From JAHILA01 sp035528175 (lineage in GTDB: Bacteria > Patescibacteriota > Minisyncoccia > RBG-13-40-8-A): DNA of 54,515 nt. The stretch is taken from contig DATKZC010000007.1 in NCBI GenBank assembly GCA_035528175.1, positions 1 through 54,515 on the forward strand, written 5' to 3'. Below are positions 46,283 to 54,120 of this stretch, piece after piece. A model generated the notes under the pieces. The model did not search any database and had not been told where the DNA came from. It worked only from the letters and a program-made list of their open reading frames with translations. The position numbers and the translations under genes are program-made. Every line of letters starts with the position of its first letter. The first letter of the stretch is position 1.

Positions 46283-46365
46283 CCGATGTGGTGAAACCGG
46301 TAGACACGCAGCGTTCAGGGCGCTGTGAGCGTAAGCTCATGAGAGTTCGAATCTCTCCATCGGCA
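46282..46365 (+). tRNA. tRNA-Leu (CAG anticodon)
   Basis: 84 nt, class II. Acceptor GCCGATG/CATCGGC, discriminator A; anticodon stem CAGCG/CGCTG with loop TTCAGGG, anticodon CAG; variable arm TGAGCGTAAGCTCA; T arm AGAG-TTCGAAT-CTCT. The 5' G is the last base of the preceding stop codon. CCA not encoded. Confidence 0.96.
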
Positions 46366-46407
46366 CTAAGCCCGCTCTCGACACTTTTATAAAATAATTG
46401 AATATTG

Positions 46408-46413
46408 TATAAT
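46408..46413 (+). promoter_or_regulatory. -10 box (leaderless) of the tRNA-binding protein gene
   Basis: TATAAT, 6 nt before ATG 46420, no ribosome binding site. Confidence 0.55.
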
Positions 46414-46419
46414 TTATTT

Positions 46420-46761
46420 ATGATAAACTATGATGATTTTCAAAAATTAGATATACGCATTGGAACGATTTTGGAAGCAGAAAAAATTGAAAATGCTGAT
46501 AAATTATTAAAGTTAAAAGTAGACTTAGGTCCCTCGAGTACTTCAGGACAACCAGAACTGCGTGTTCTGGTTGCAGGAATCGCAGAATCTTACAAACCGC
46601 AATCCTTGATTAATAAACAGATTCCTATTTTAATTAATTTAGAACCACGCACTTTGCGCGGAGTTGAAAGCCAGGGAATGATTCTGGCATGCGTTGTTAA
46701 TAAAAAAGCTATCTTATTAAAACCAATTAAAAAGGTTCCAAATGGAACTAAAATAAAATAA
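46420..46761 (+). CDS. stand-alone tRNA-binding OB-fold protein (Trbp111/MetRS C-terminal-like)
   Basis: 113 residues from ATG 46420. OB fold with YDDFQKLDIRIGTILEAEKIENADKLLKLKVDLG, then LVAGIAESYKPQ, INLEPRTLRGVESQGMILA, the signature of Trbp111 and the C-terminus of MetRS. Homodimers bind the tRNA elbow. A degenerate palindrome (46529-46549) adds PSSTSGQP where the family has a short acidic turn. It precedes trpS by 5 nt. Confidence 0.92.
   Translation: MINYDDFQKLDIRIGTILEAEKIENADKLLKLKVDLGPSSTSGQPELRVLVAGIAESYKPQSLINKQIPILINLEPRTLRGVESQGMILACVVNKKAILLKPIKKVPNGTKIK
46529..46549. repeat. coding palindrome in the tRNA-binding protein gene
   Basis: GTCC and GGAC arms around CTCGAGTACTTCA. 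Encodes PSSTSGQ, matching the STSSGQ peptide in DnaK. Confidence 0.55.
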
Positions 46762-46766
46762 AATTT

Positions 46767-47774
46767 ATGCGAATATTCAGCGGAATACAACCAACTGGAG
46801 AATTACATATCGGAAATTATTTAGCGGTGATTAAACAATGGGTTAATTTACAAAAAAAAGCAAAATGCGTTTTTTCTGTTGTTGATTTGCATGCAATTAC
46901 CATTCTATATAATCCAAAGCAAATGCAGAAAAATATCCTTTCCGTGACAATGGACTATTTGGCAGCAGGAATAGATTTTAAGAAAAATATTATTTTTGTC
47001 CAATCGCATATCAAGGAACATTCCGAATTGGCATGGCTCTTGGAAACCATCACTCCAATGGGCGAGTTGCAGAGAATGACCCAATTTAAAGAAAAATCAG
47101 AACAAAATAAAACGAATATTAACGCAGGGCTTTTTTCTTATCCTGTGTTGATGGCAGCTGATATTTTATTATACAAGGCTGACACTGTGCCGGTTGGCGA
47201 AGACCAACAACAGCACGTGGAATTAAGCAGAACTTTGGCAAGAAAATTCAACAACAAATTTGGGAAAATCTTTCCCGAACCAAAAACGCAACTCCCTGAA
47301 TTCGGCGCAAGAATAATGTCGCTAGTTGACCCGTCGCAAAAAATGAGTAAATCAATTCCGCAGGGATGCGTTTTCCTTTCCGATAAGCCGGAAATAATCA
47401 GGCAGAAAATAAGAGCTGCGGTCACGGACTCCGACAAAGAAGTGAAATTCGACGAAAAAAACAAACCAGCAATTTCTAATCTGCTTACTATTTATCACCT
47501 TTTCTCTAATAAATCCATCTCTGATATTGAAAAGAGATATCAAAACAAAGGCCCCGCCTTCGCCGAGGCTTCGGCGGGCAAGTATGCGGAATTTAAAAAA
47601 GATTTAGCGGAAATAGTGGTTAATGGATTAAAAAAATTCCAAGAAAAAAGAAAACAGCTTGAAAAAAATCCCCAGCAGATTAAAAAAATTCTTGCTGACG
47701 GAGCAAGAAAAGCGCAAAAAATCGCAACCCAAACAATGAAAGAAATTAAGGTAAAAATGGGGTTAATTCCTTAA
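46767..47774 (+). CDS. trpS: tryptophanyl-tRNA synthetase
   Basis: 335 residues, class I. MRIFSGIQPTGELHIGNYLA (HIGH box as HIGN), YPVLMAADILLY, PVGEDQQQHVELSRTLA, and KMSKS in SLVDPSQKMSKSIPQG. The palindromic insert AFAEASAG (47552-47578) sits before YAEFKKDLAE in the helical domain. Its 3' end overlaps the convergent phosphohexomutase gene by 29 nt. Confidence 0.96.
   Translation: MRIFSGIQPTGELHIGNYLAVIKQWVNLQKKAKCVFSVVDLHAITILYNPKQMQKNILSVTMDYLAAGIDFKKNIIFVQSHIKEHSELAWLLETITPMGELQRMTQFKEKSEQNKTNINAGLFSYPVLMAADILLYKADTVPVGEDQQQHVELSRTLARKFNNKFGKIFPEPKTQLPEFGARIMSLVDPSQKMSKSIPQGCVFLSDKPEIIRQKIRAAVTDSDKEVKFDEKNKPAISNLLTIYHLFSNKSISDIEKRYQNKGPAFAEASAGKYAEFKKDLAEIVVNGLKKFQEKRKQLEKNPQQIKKILADGARKAQKIATQTMKEIKVKMGLIP
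47552..47578. repeat. coding palindrome in trpS
   Basis: CCCCGCCTTCGCCGAGG then CTTCGGCGGG: GC-rich palindromic element encoding PAFAEASAG, against an AT-rich surrounding. Confidence 0.8.
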
Positions 47775-49002
47775 TTTTTTCCTTTAATAGTTCCTTTGTA
47801 TCCGCTTCAATTGTCAAACGCATCACTTGTTCGGTATTTGAAGCGCGGAGATTAAACCACCAATTGTCATATTCCACAGTCAATCCGTCAAAATGAGAAA
47901 TCTTACCAGTTCGTCCGAAAGAGCGGATTTTTTTAAACAAACTTGCCTGCGTTGTATTTTTAATTTTGATTTTTATTTCTTCCTTGTAATATTTTTCGAA
48001 TTGATTTGTTAAATCCGCCAAAGACATTTTGGTCTGGGACATAATTTCCAAAATCTTCAGAAACACGACAAGCGGAGAGTCGACACAATATATATTTTTG
48101 AAATAATAATGGCCCGACGGCTCACAACCAAATACGGCTTCTTCTTTGGCCATTGATTCCTCTACATGGCTATGACCTACTTTTGAACAAATCGCTTCAT
48201 TCCCACTGCTTTCTGCTTCTTTTTTTATAATCTTGCTGCTCGCGGCAGTATAAATAATTTTTCCGCTATTGCCAAAATAATAACGGATTAAAATTGCGGC
48301 AATCAAATCAGGGTCAATTTCCCCCCTTTTTTTATCTATAAATAATAATCTGTCGCCGTCCCTGTCAAAAACAACTCCCAAATCAGCATCTTTAGGCAAG
48401 ATTTTTTTCTGGGTCAATTTTATCGGTAACTTAGAAGCCAATTTAGATACAACTTCTTTTGCTGTTCCATTGCTTGTATCAATATTAATTCTGAATTTAT
48501 TTATGCTCTCAGGATGACAAAAACTTAGTATATTATCAATATAATCATCAAGCATGTCTTTTTTGATAATTGAACCACTTTTCCCAGAATCCCCTGCTAA
48601 TTGCCCGGATTTCACAATTTTTTTTATTTTATCTAGGTCATTTTTATCTGCCGGCTCTGCGCCTTTTTTGACGATTTTAAAACCATTGTATTTTAAGGGA
48701 TTATGCGAAGCAGTAACCATTATCCCACCATCCGAATTTAATTTAACAACAGCATAATAAAACATCGGCGTGGTTGTTAAGCCAATGTCTATAATATCAA
48801 CACCTTTTGCGCTGATTCCTTCGCAAATTGCCTTAAATAATCCCCTTGACGAAGGACGATTATCCCGACCAATAACCAAATTTTTGATTTTTCCTGTTTT
48901 TACGAATGCTCTAACAATCTTATCTGCAATTTTCCCATTAACCTCGTCTGGATAAACTCCCCTGATATCATATGCCTTGAAAATTTTATCAATCCTGTTC
49001 AT
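47746..49002 (-). CDS. phosphomannomutase/phosphoglucomutase
   Basis: 418 residues from ATG 49002. Alpha-D-phosphohexomutase: FKAYDIRGVYPDEVNG, catalytic Ser loop in VTASHNPLKYNGFKI, metal loop DLGVVFDRDGDRLLF, sugar loop GCEPSGHYYF and phosphate loop RASNTEQVMRL. Makes hexose-1-phosphates for glycans. The -10 TACAAT lies 8 nt before ATG, divergent from rpsF; an earlier ATG would start inside this box. Confidence 0.93.
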   Translation of the reverse strand: MNRIDKIFKAYDIRGVYPDEVNGKIADKIVRAFVKTGKIKNLVIGRDNRPSSRGLFKAICEGISAKGVDIIDIGLTTTPMFYYAVVKLNSDGGIMVTASHNPLKYNGFKIVKKGAEPADKNDLDKIKKIVKSGQLAGDSGKSGSIIKKDMLDDYIDNILSFCHPESINKFRINIDTSNGTAKEVVSKLASKLPIKLTQKKILPKDADLGVVFDRDGDRLLFIDKKRGEIDPDLIAAILIRYYFGNSGKIIYTAASSKIIKKEAESSGNEAICSKVGHSHVEESMAKEEAVFGCEPSGHYYFKNIYCVDSPLVVFLKILEIMSQTKMSLADLTNQFEKYYKEEIKIKIKNTTQASLFKKIRSFGRTGKISHFDGLTVEYDNWWFNLRASNTEQVMRLTIEADTKELLKEKIKELTPFLP

Positions 49003-49010
49003 ATTGTTTA

Positions 49011-49016
49011 ATTGTA
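49011..49016 (-). promoter_or_regulatory. -10 box of the phosphohexomutase gene (leaderless)
   Basis: TACAAT on the minus strand, 8 nt before ATG 49002. Confidence 0.45.
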
Positions 49017-49024
49017 GCATAGAT

Positions 49025-49052
49025 TTGACTTTTTTTATTTTTTTGATAAGAT
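49025..49052 (+). promoter_or_regulatory. promoter of rpsF-ssb-rpsR (leaderless)
   Basis: TTGACT (49025-49030), 16-nt spacer, TAAGAT (49047-49052), ATG 6 nt later at 49059. No ribosome binding site. Confidence 0.65.
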
Positions 49053-49058
49053 ATATAC

Positions 49059-49541
49059 ATGGAGAGCGAAGTAAAACAATATGAATTAATTTGTATTTTA
49101 GAGCCTCATTTAGAAGAGGCTGATTTAGATAATTTCAAGCAATCATTTGAGAAGATTGTGAGCGACAACAATGGCCGGATTATCCATTTTATGGACTCAA
49201 AAAAATGCAACCTTATTTACCCTATTAACAAACAGAAACAAGGTATTTATCTCGTATCTCATATTTCACTGGAGCCGAAAAACATTGCCAATATTTCTAA
49301 TGAACTAAAAACAAATAAAAATGTTTTAAGGAGTTTAATCACTATTTTGGAAACCCCGTCAGAGCCAATAACCGAAAAGCCGAGAAAGATTATAAAAAAA
49401 TACGCCACCAACGCAAAACGCAGACAGGCGGGCCCGCCCGCTTCGCAGCGAGACGAGCCACGATCCGAAAGTTCGAGTAAAGATGATAAAATAAAACTAG
49501 AAGAAATCGATAAAAAATTAGACGAATTGGTAGGTCTATAA
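49059..49541 (+). CDS. rpsF: 30S ribosomal protein S6
   Basis: 160 residues, longer than the usual 95-130. S6 fold: YELICILEPHLEEADLDNF, KKCNLIYPINKQKQGIYLVSHI and ELKTNKNVLRSLITIL. The C-terminal tail is extended and contains QAGPPASQRDEPRSES, encoded by palindromic DNA (49427-49450), then a Lys/Glu helix ending KLDELVGL. S6 pairs with S18, encoded two genes downstream. Confidence 0.95.
   Translation: MESEVKQYELICILEPHLEEADLDNFKQSFEKIVSDNNGRIIHFMDSKKCNLIYPINKQKQGIYLVSHISLEPKNIANISNELKTNKNVLRSLITILETPSEPITEKPRKIIKKYATNAKRRQAGPPASQRDEPRSESSSKDDKIKLEEIDKKLDELVGL
49427..49450. repeat. coding palindromes in the rpsF tail
   Basis: GGCGGGCCCGCC (49427-49438) is a perfect 12-bp palindrome followed by CGCTTCGCAGCG. 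Together they encode AGPPASQR. The first resembles the rpsI element. Confidence 0.7.
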
Positions 49542-49542
49542 C

Positions 49543-49626
49543 CCGATACCAATCAACGAATCACATCCGAATCTACAAATCTAAAAATATTCGTAGCATT
49601 CGTATCATATTTGTAAATTAGTATCG
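49543..49626. mobile_element. MITE-like inverted-repeat element between rpsF and ssb
   Basis: The left arm (CCGATACCAATCAACGAAT, then ATCCGAATCTACAAATC) and the right arm, reverse complemented (CGATACTAATTTACAAAT, then GATACGAATGCTACGAAT), match the terminal repeats around the GxxExxY gene at 41286. Nothing lies between the arms. It directly follows the rpsF stop and could fold into a long hairpin within the operon. Confidence 0.7.
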
Positions 49627-49635
49627 AAAAAATAT

Positions 49636-50091
49636 ATGAATTTAAATAAAGCTTTTTTAATCGGCAATTTAACCAGGGATCCGGAATCAAGAACTCTTCC
49701 CAGCGGGCAAAGCGTATCAAGTTTCGGATTAGCAACAAATAGAATGTGGACTGATTCTGAAAGCAAAGAAAAAAAACAGCAAGTTGAATTCCATAATGTC
49801 GTGGCTTTCGGCAAATTAGCTGAAATCTGCAACCAATATCTTAAAAAGGGTTCATTGACTATGATTGAAGGCAGAATCCAGACCCGCAACTGGCAAGGAC
49901 AGAACGGTGAAACAAAATACAAAACCGAGATTATTGCTGAAAGGTTGCAGATGGGACCAAGAAAAGACAGCCAAGTAGGAGGAAGAGGAAAAGAAGGTTC
50001 AGAAACAGAGCCAACGGAACAACTTGATGAAATACAGGTCGAAGAAGAAAGTCCGGCTGATGAAATTAAAACTGAGGATATACCATTTTAA
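49636..50091 (+). CDS. ssb: single-stranded DNA-binding protein
   Basis: 151 residues. OB fold: MNLNKAFLIGNLTRDPESRTLPSGQ, FHNVVAFGKLAEICNQYLKKGSLTMIEGRIQTRNW and YKTEIIAERLQMG. The acidic C-terminal tip is DEIKTEDIPF, the conserved partner-binding tail. Coats ssDNA in replication and repair. Usual rpsF-ssb-rpsR order, here with a MITE-like element between rpsF and ssb. Confidence 0.97.
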   Translation: MNLNKAFLIGNLTRDPESRTLPSGQSVSSFGLATNRMWTDSESKEKKQQVEFHNVVAFGKLAEICNQYLKKGSLTMIEGRIQTRNWQGQNGETKYKTEIIAERLQMGPRKDSQVGGRGKEGSETEPTEQLDEIQVEEESPADEIKTEDIPF

Positions 50092-50093
50092 TT

Positions 50094-50282
50094 ATGCACA
50101 GAAATTGTTATTTTTGCAAAAATAATATCGCAGAAATTGATTACAAAGACGCAGATATGCTGTCGAGGTATTTGGACCCTCTGAAAAAAATAAAGTCACC
50201 GCGATATACAGGGACATGCGCAACACACCAACGCAAACTCTCTAAAGCCATCAAACGCGCCAGAATAATAGGATTGATATAA
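50094..50282 (+). CDS. rpsR: 30S ribosomal protein S18
   Basis: 62 residues. N-terminal zinc-type cysteines CYFCKNN and TCATHQ, then core DADMLSRYLDPLKKIKSPRYTG and KAIKRARIIGLI, the S18 signature. It binds S6 and 16S rRNA. 2 nt after ssb. Confidence 0.96.
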   Translation: MHRNCYFCKNNIAEIDYKDADMLSRYLDPLKKIKSPRYTGTCATHQRKLSKAIKRARIIGLI

Positions 50283-50301
50283 GATAAATTCTTACGGATT
50301 T

Positions 50302-50335
50302 TAAAAGAACGATAATCCGATTATCGTTCTTTTTG
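50302..50335. terminator. bidirectional terminator between rpsR and recA
   Basis: AAAAGAACGATAA and TTATCGTTCTTTT arms with a 4-nt loop: 13-bp stem with A and T tails on both sides, suitable for both convergent units. Confidence 0.9.
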
Positions 50336-50370
50336 TTTTAACTTTAAAATTTTATCAACGTTCACTCATC

Positions 50371-51402
50371 TCACGATCGTAGCTTTTCCTCCGATGCCTT
50401 TTTGATATCAGAAAGGATTTGTTTGGCAATTGGCTTGTTTTGTTTCAAAAATTCTCTGGCTTTTTCCAATCCCACGCCGAGTTTTTCACTGCCAAAACTT
50501 AAGGTTGATGCTGTTTTTTTGACCACCCCGTACTTTAATCCCGTATTAATCAAATCCGCCTCATAGGAAATTCCTTCATTAAACATAATATCAAATTCAG
50601 CTGATTGGAATGGAGCTGCAACTTTATTTTTTACAACCTTTACTTTTACCCTATTACCGATTGATTCCTCTCCCCTCTTAATTTGGGCGATTCTTTTTAA
50701 TTCTACTCTTACCGAAGAATAAAACTTTAATGCCTTGCCACCAGGAGTTGTTTCCGGATTGCCGAACATCATTCCAATTTTCATCCTAATTTGATTTATA
50801 AAAATAACAATACAATTCGCTTTGGCGATTACAGAATTTAACTTTCTCATTGCCTGAGACATCAACCGCGCTTGCAAACCAATAAATTGGTCCCCTATCT
50901 CGCCTTCAATTTCCGCCTGGGGCGTTAAAGCAGCAACAGAATCAACAATTATCACATCAACGGTTCCGGACTTAACCAATGATTCCACAATCTGTAATGC
51001 CTGCTCCCCTGAATCCGGCTGGGATATAAGAAGGTCATCAATCTTTACCCCAATGCGCTTCGCATATTCCGGGTCCAATGCGTGCTCTGCGTCAATAAAA
51101 GCAGCCATACCGCCTTTTTTCTGCGCCTCAGCCACCATATGCAAAGCCAGAGTGGTTTTACCAGAGCTTTCAGCGCCAAAAACCTCAATGATTCTTCCTC
51201 TCGGCATTCCACCTACCCCAAGAGCAAGATCAAGTGACGGCGAGCCCGTAGAAATCACATCCACGTCAACTTTTCTCGCTTCACCAAGTTTCATAATCGA
51301 ACCTTCTCCGAATCTCTGCTTCAGGTCATTGACAGTTTCTTCCAAGATTTTTGATTTGTTATCAACTTCATTTTTCTTATTTGTTTTCATTTGTTTTTTC
51401 AT
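50371..51402 (-). CDS. recA: recombinase RecA
   Basis: 343 residues. Walker A EVFGAESSGKTTLALH, VIIVDSVAALTPQAEIEGEIGD, the L2 region FINQIRMKIGMMFGNPETTPGGKALKFYSSVRVEL. Drives homologous pairing and SOS cleavage. The extended Lys-rich start overlaps the preceding gene by 26 nt. No intein and no palindromic insert. Confidence 0.97.
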   Translation of the reverse strand: MKKQMKTNKKNEVDNKSKILEETVNDLKQRFGEGSIMKLGEARKVDVDVISTGSPSLDLALGVGGMPRGRIIEVFGAESSGKTTLALHMVAEAQKKGGMAAFIDAEHALDPEYAKRIGVKIDDLLISQPDSGEQALQIVESLVKSGTVDVIIVDSVAALTPQAEIEGEIGDQFIGLQARLMSQAMRKLNSVIAKANCIVIFINQIRMKIGMMFGNPETTPGGKALKFYSSVRVELKRIAQIKRGEESIGNRVKVKVVKNKVAAPFQSAEFDIMFNEGISYEADLINTGLKYGVVKKTASTLSFGSEKLGVGLEKAREFLKQNKPIAKQILSDIKKASEEKLRS

Positions 51403-51802
51403 AAATTATTCTTCTTATTACTGTATTAATTTTATTAAAACGATTTTTGGATTCTATTTTGATTGTATTCACGCCGTCAATAAGATTAATTTCTACTTTA
51501 AAATTTCCTTCGCGGTCCAGATATGTTTCTTGTCCATCAATCAATAAATATGCTGTTGAATCGGTTTTGCCGATAATCTCGAAAGTCTTCTGGGTTATTG
51601 ATATGTCGGCTGGCGGCTGGAATACTTCCAGCTTTGGCGCTTTGATTAAAAAACAAATTTCACGATAAAAATACCACGCCACAAAAATCAAGAAAATTGT
51701 AAAAACAATTAAAGCAATTCTTTTCGGCGTAATTATCCAAATTTTGCTTCCTTTAATCGGCTGCAAAGGGCTGTCTTTAATTTCAATCTTCATTTTCCTC
51801 AT
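51377..51802 (-). CDS. single-pass membrane protein with Ig-like extracellular domain
   Basis: 141 residues. A cytoplasmic stretch of about 25 residues, one membrane helix (about 27-46), then a beta-sandwich-like domain with ITQKTFEIIGKTDSTAYLLIDGQETYLDREGNFKVEINL and INTIKIE-type strands, as in glucodextranase-B/Big-like domains. It lies 2 nt after ftsK and overlaps recA by 26 nt. Likely envelope role; partner unknown. Confidence 0.7.
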   Translation of the reverse strand: MRKMKIEIKDSPLQPIKGSKIWIITPKRIALIVFTIFLIFVAWYFYREICFLIKAPKLEVFQPPADISITQKTFEIIGKTDSTAYLLIDGQETYLDREGNFKVEINLIDGVNTIKIESKNRFNKINTVIRRIIYEKTNENK

Positions 51803-51804
51803 AT

Positions 51805-54051
51805 TTAAAACTCATCTTCTTTGGGTTCAGATTCTTTCAGCTTTTCTTCATCTTCCTCAATTTCCTCTTCTATTTCTTCTTTTTCTTCCTCATTTATGTT
51901 TTCTTCAACAACTTCATCTAAATCGCTTAATGGTTCTCTCGACTCCGCTCGGGATAAATCTTCTTTTCCTATTAAAACATCTCTTGGCTTGGCTCCGTCT
52001 GCAGGACCGACAATCCCCTGCATTTCTAGCATGTCCAATAAACTTGCCGCGCGCGCATAACCGATTCTAAACATTCTTTGTAAATATGATGCTGAGGCCT
52101 TGCCAGTTTTAATTACCATATCTTTTGCCTCATCTAACAACGGGTCATCCAATGCTAATCCACTGCTACCCATTACTCCTTTTTCTTCCGGCGCTTTAGT
52201 GATTTCTTCCTCATACTCAACCTCACCAGCTTCCTTTTTTAGAAATTTAACCACGCGCTGGACTTCTTTTTCAGAAACATAAACACCCTGAATTCTGCGT
52301 GGCTTGCCCACATCACCTGCCATAAACAACATATCGCCATTGCCGAGCAATCTCTCGGCTCCAGACGTATCCAAAATAGTTCGAGAATCAACATTTGAAG
52401 CAACCTGGAAAGCAAGTCTACAAGTAATATTTGCTTTAATCAAACCAGTAATGACTTCAACAGACGGGCGCTGAGTAGATAAGACCAAATGAATGCCCAC
52501 AGCGCGCGACATTTGCGCTAAACGCACAATCGAACCTTCAACTTCTTTACCATAAGCAGCCATAATGTCAGCAAGTTCATCAACAATAATTACAATAAAC
52601 GGCAGAATATCAGCCGGAGATTTTTTCACAATTTTCTCATTATAAGAAGCCAAATCTCTTGCTCCTATACTGGATAAAAGCTTATACCTCTCCTCCATTT
52701 CTTTAATCGCCCATTTAAAAGCATTGATGGTCTTATTCGTATCAACAATAACCGGAGTTAATAAATGAGGGATACCATTATATAAAGGAAGCTCAACTCG
52801 TTTCGGGTCAATCATAATAAATTTTAATTCCCAAGGTGACTTTTGATAAAGCAAGCTGCTGATAATTGTATTGATGCAAACGCTTTTTCCGGTTCCTGTT
52901 GCTCCGGCAATCAACATATGCGGCATTTTAATAAGATTTGCCCAGACAGATTCACCCGCAACATCGCGACCTAAAGCAAGATTAAGATTGTGGCCATTTT
53001 TCTTATAATTGTATTCGTCCATCATATTCCTCAAACGGACTAAAGTTGCGCTCTTGTTCGGAATTTCAATGCCAACCAAGGAACGTCCGGGAATCGGCGC
53101 TTCAATCCTAATAGGATGAGCTGCCAAAGATAAAGAAATATCGCGGTGCAAAGTAGTAATTTTTGAAAGCTTTACCCCGCCCGCGGGTCTTAAGGTATAT
53201 TGAGTAACGGTTGGACCAACATTAACTTCTGCCATTTCCACTGGAATACCGAAATTATTCAATGTTTTTTCAATAATACTCTGATTAAGTTTTATATCCC
53301 CGCTCGCCGGGCATCCTCTATCCTCTTCCAGTAAATCCAAGGGCGGAAAAGTATAATCCTTGATATTTGTAGGAGTTGTGGCTAATAATTCTTCCCTATT
53401 TCCTTCTTCCGATTCTTTTACATCAAGCTTTTGCTTAGAAAATATATTTTTCACCAAACTGGCAACCTTCTTTTCTGACTGGTCAAAACCGATTCCTTTG
53501 ATTTCCTTAGAAAGTTTTTCTGCAATTACTTCTTCCTCTTCTTTCTCTTCTTTTGGGGCCCTTTTTAAAGGAATATTAAAAGCAATAAGCACGGAAATAA
53601 AAAGCCCGGCTGCAAAAACAACCAAACTCGCCCACTTACCAATAAGTTTTAAAAATGGCCAAGAAAAAATATATCCGAGCCAGCCGGCAATACGAGTATC
53701 ATTCGGAAAAAATATCTGAATAATCGCCAGAAAACAAAGAATAAAAAGAAGTATTCCTAATAAAGTTGAAAGATAAACATTTTTGTGAATCTCTTTTAAA
53801 ATTGCGATACCTGCAGAGACAAAAGCCAATGGCACCAACCACAGGCATTTACCAAAAATAAACCTTGAACCATCAAGCAGATACTTACCCAACACCCCAC
53901 TGGCTGACTGGAAACTTAAAACAAAAAGTACTGCTAGAGTGAAAAGCACAACCACGATTACACCGTGTTTGGTTTCGGGGCTGATATTCAAATAAACCTT
54001 CTTTTTTTCTCTATATTCTTTCTTGTATTTCTTGCGCTTTCTTTTCGACAT
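51805..54051 (-). CDS. ftsK: DNA translocase FtsK/SpoIIIE
   Basis: 748 residues. Four N-terminal membrane helices (about 27-165), a linker, then the motor: IRIEAPIPGRSLVGIEIPN, Walker A MLIAGATGTGKSVCINTI, VDELADIMAAYGKEVE and LVLSTQRPSVEVITGLIKAN. The C-terminal gamma winged helix is ASASYLQRMFRIGYARAASLLDMLE. It pumps chromosome DNA at division. Two palindromic inserts are encoded: GCPASGD before the motor (53296-53314) and SRAESREP in the acidic tail (51934-51954). The ATG is 8 nt after TATAAT. Confidence 0.96.
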   Translation of the reverse strand: MSKRKRKKYKKEYREKKKVYLNISPETKHGVIVVVLFTLAVLFVLSFQSASGVLGKYLLDGSRFIFGKCLWLVPLAFVSAGIAILKEIHKNVYLSTLLGILLFILCFLAIIQIFFPNDTRIAGWLGYIFSWPFLKLIGKWASLVVFAAGLFISVLIAFNIPLKRAPKEEKEEEEVIAEKLSKEIKGIGFDQSEKKVASLVKNIFSKQKLDVKESEEGNREELLATTPTNIKDYTFPPLDLLEEDRGCPASGDIKLNQSIIEKTLNNFGIPVEMAEVNVGPTVTQYTLRPAGGVKLSKITTLHRDISLSLAAHPIRIEAPIPGRSLVGIEIPNKSATLVRLRNMMDEYNYKKNGHNLNLALGRDVAGESVWANLIKMPHMLIAGATGTGKSVCINTIISSLLYQKSPWELKFIMIDPKRVELPLYNGIPHLLTPVIVDTNKTINAFKWAIKEMEERYKLLSSIGARDLASYNEKIVKKSPADILPFIVIIVDELADIMAAYGKEVEGSIVRLAQMSRAVGIHLVLSTQRPSVEVITGLIKANITCRLAFQVASNVDSRTILDTSGAERLLGNGDMLFMAGDVGKPRRIQGVYVSEKEVQRVVKFLKKEAGEVEYEEEITKAPEEKGVMGSSGLALDDPLLDEAKDMVIKTGKASASYLQRMFRIGYARAASLLDMLEMQGIVGPADGAKPRDVLIGKEDLSRAESREPLSDLDEVVEENINEEEKEEIEEEIEEDEEKLKESEPKEDEF
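51934..51954. repeat. coding palindrome in ftsK tail
   Basis: TTCTCTCGACTCCGCTCGGGA: relative of the CCCTTCGAC...GCTCAGGG family; encodes SRAESRE after the gamma domain. Confidence 0.55.
53296..53314. repeat. coding palindrome in ftsK linker
   Basis: ATCCCCG and CGGGCAT arms around CTCGC; encodes GCPASGD between the membrane part and the motor. Confidence 0.55.
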
Positions 54052-54059
54052 ATGTTTAT

Positions 54060-54065
54060 ATTATA
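54060..54065 (-). promoter_or_regulatory. -10 box of ftsK (leaderless)
   Basis: TATAAT on the minus strand, 8 nt before ATG 54051; no ribosome binding site. Confidence 0.5.
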
Positions 54066-54084
54066 GCACAAATTTTTTGTAAAC

Positions 54085-54112
54085 AAAAAAGCGGAGAGAC
54101 AATGCTCTCCGC
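54085..54112 (-). terminator. terminator of the 59-residue gene
   Basis: GCGGAGAG and CTCTCCGC arms (54091-54098, 54105-54112) with a T6 run on the minus strand. Confidence 0.9.
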
Positions 54113-54120
54113 CCACGAAC

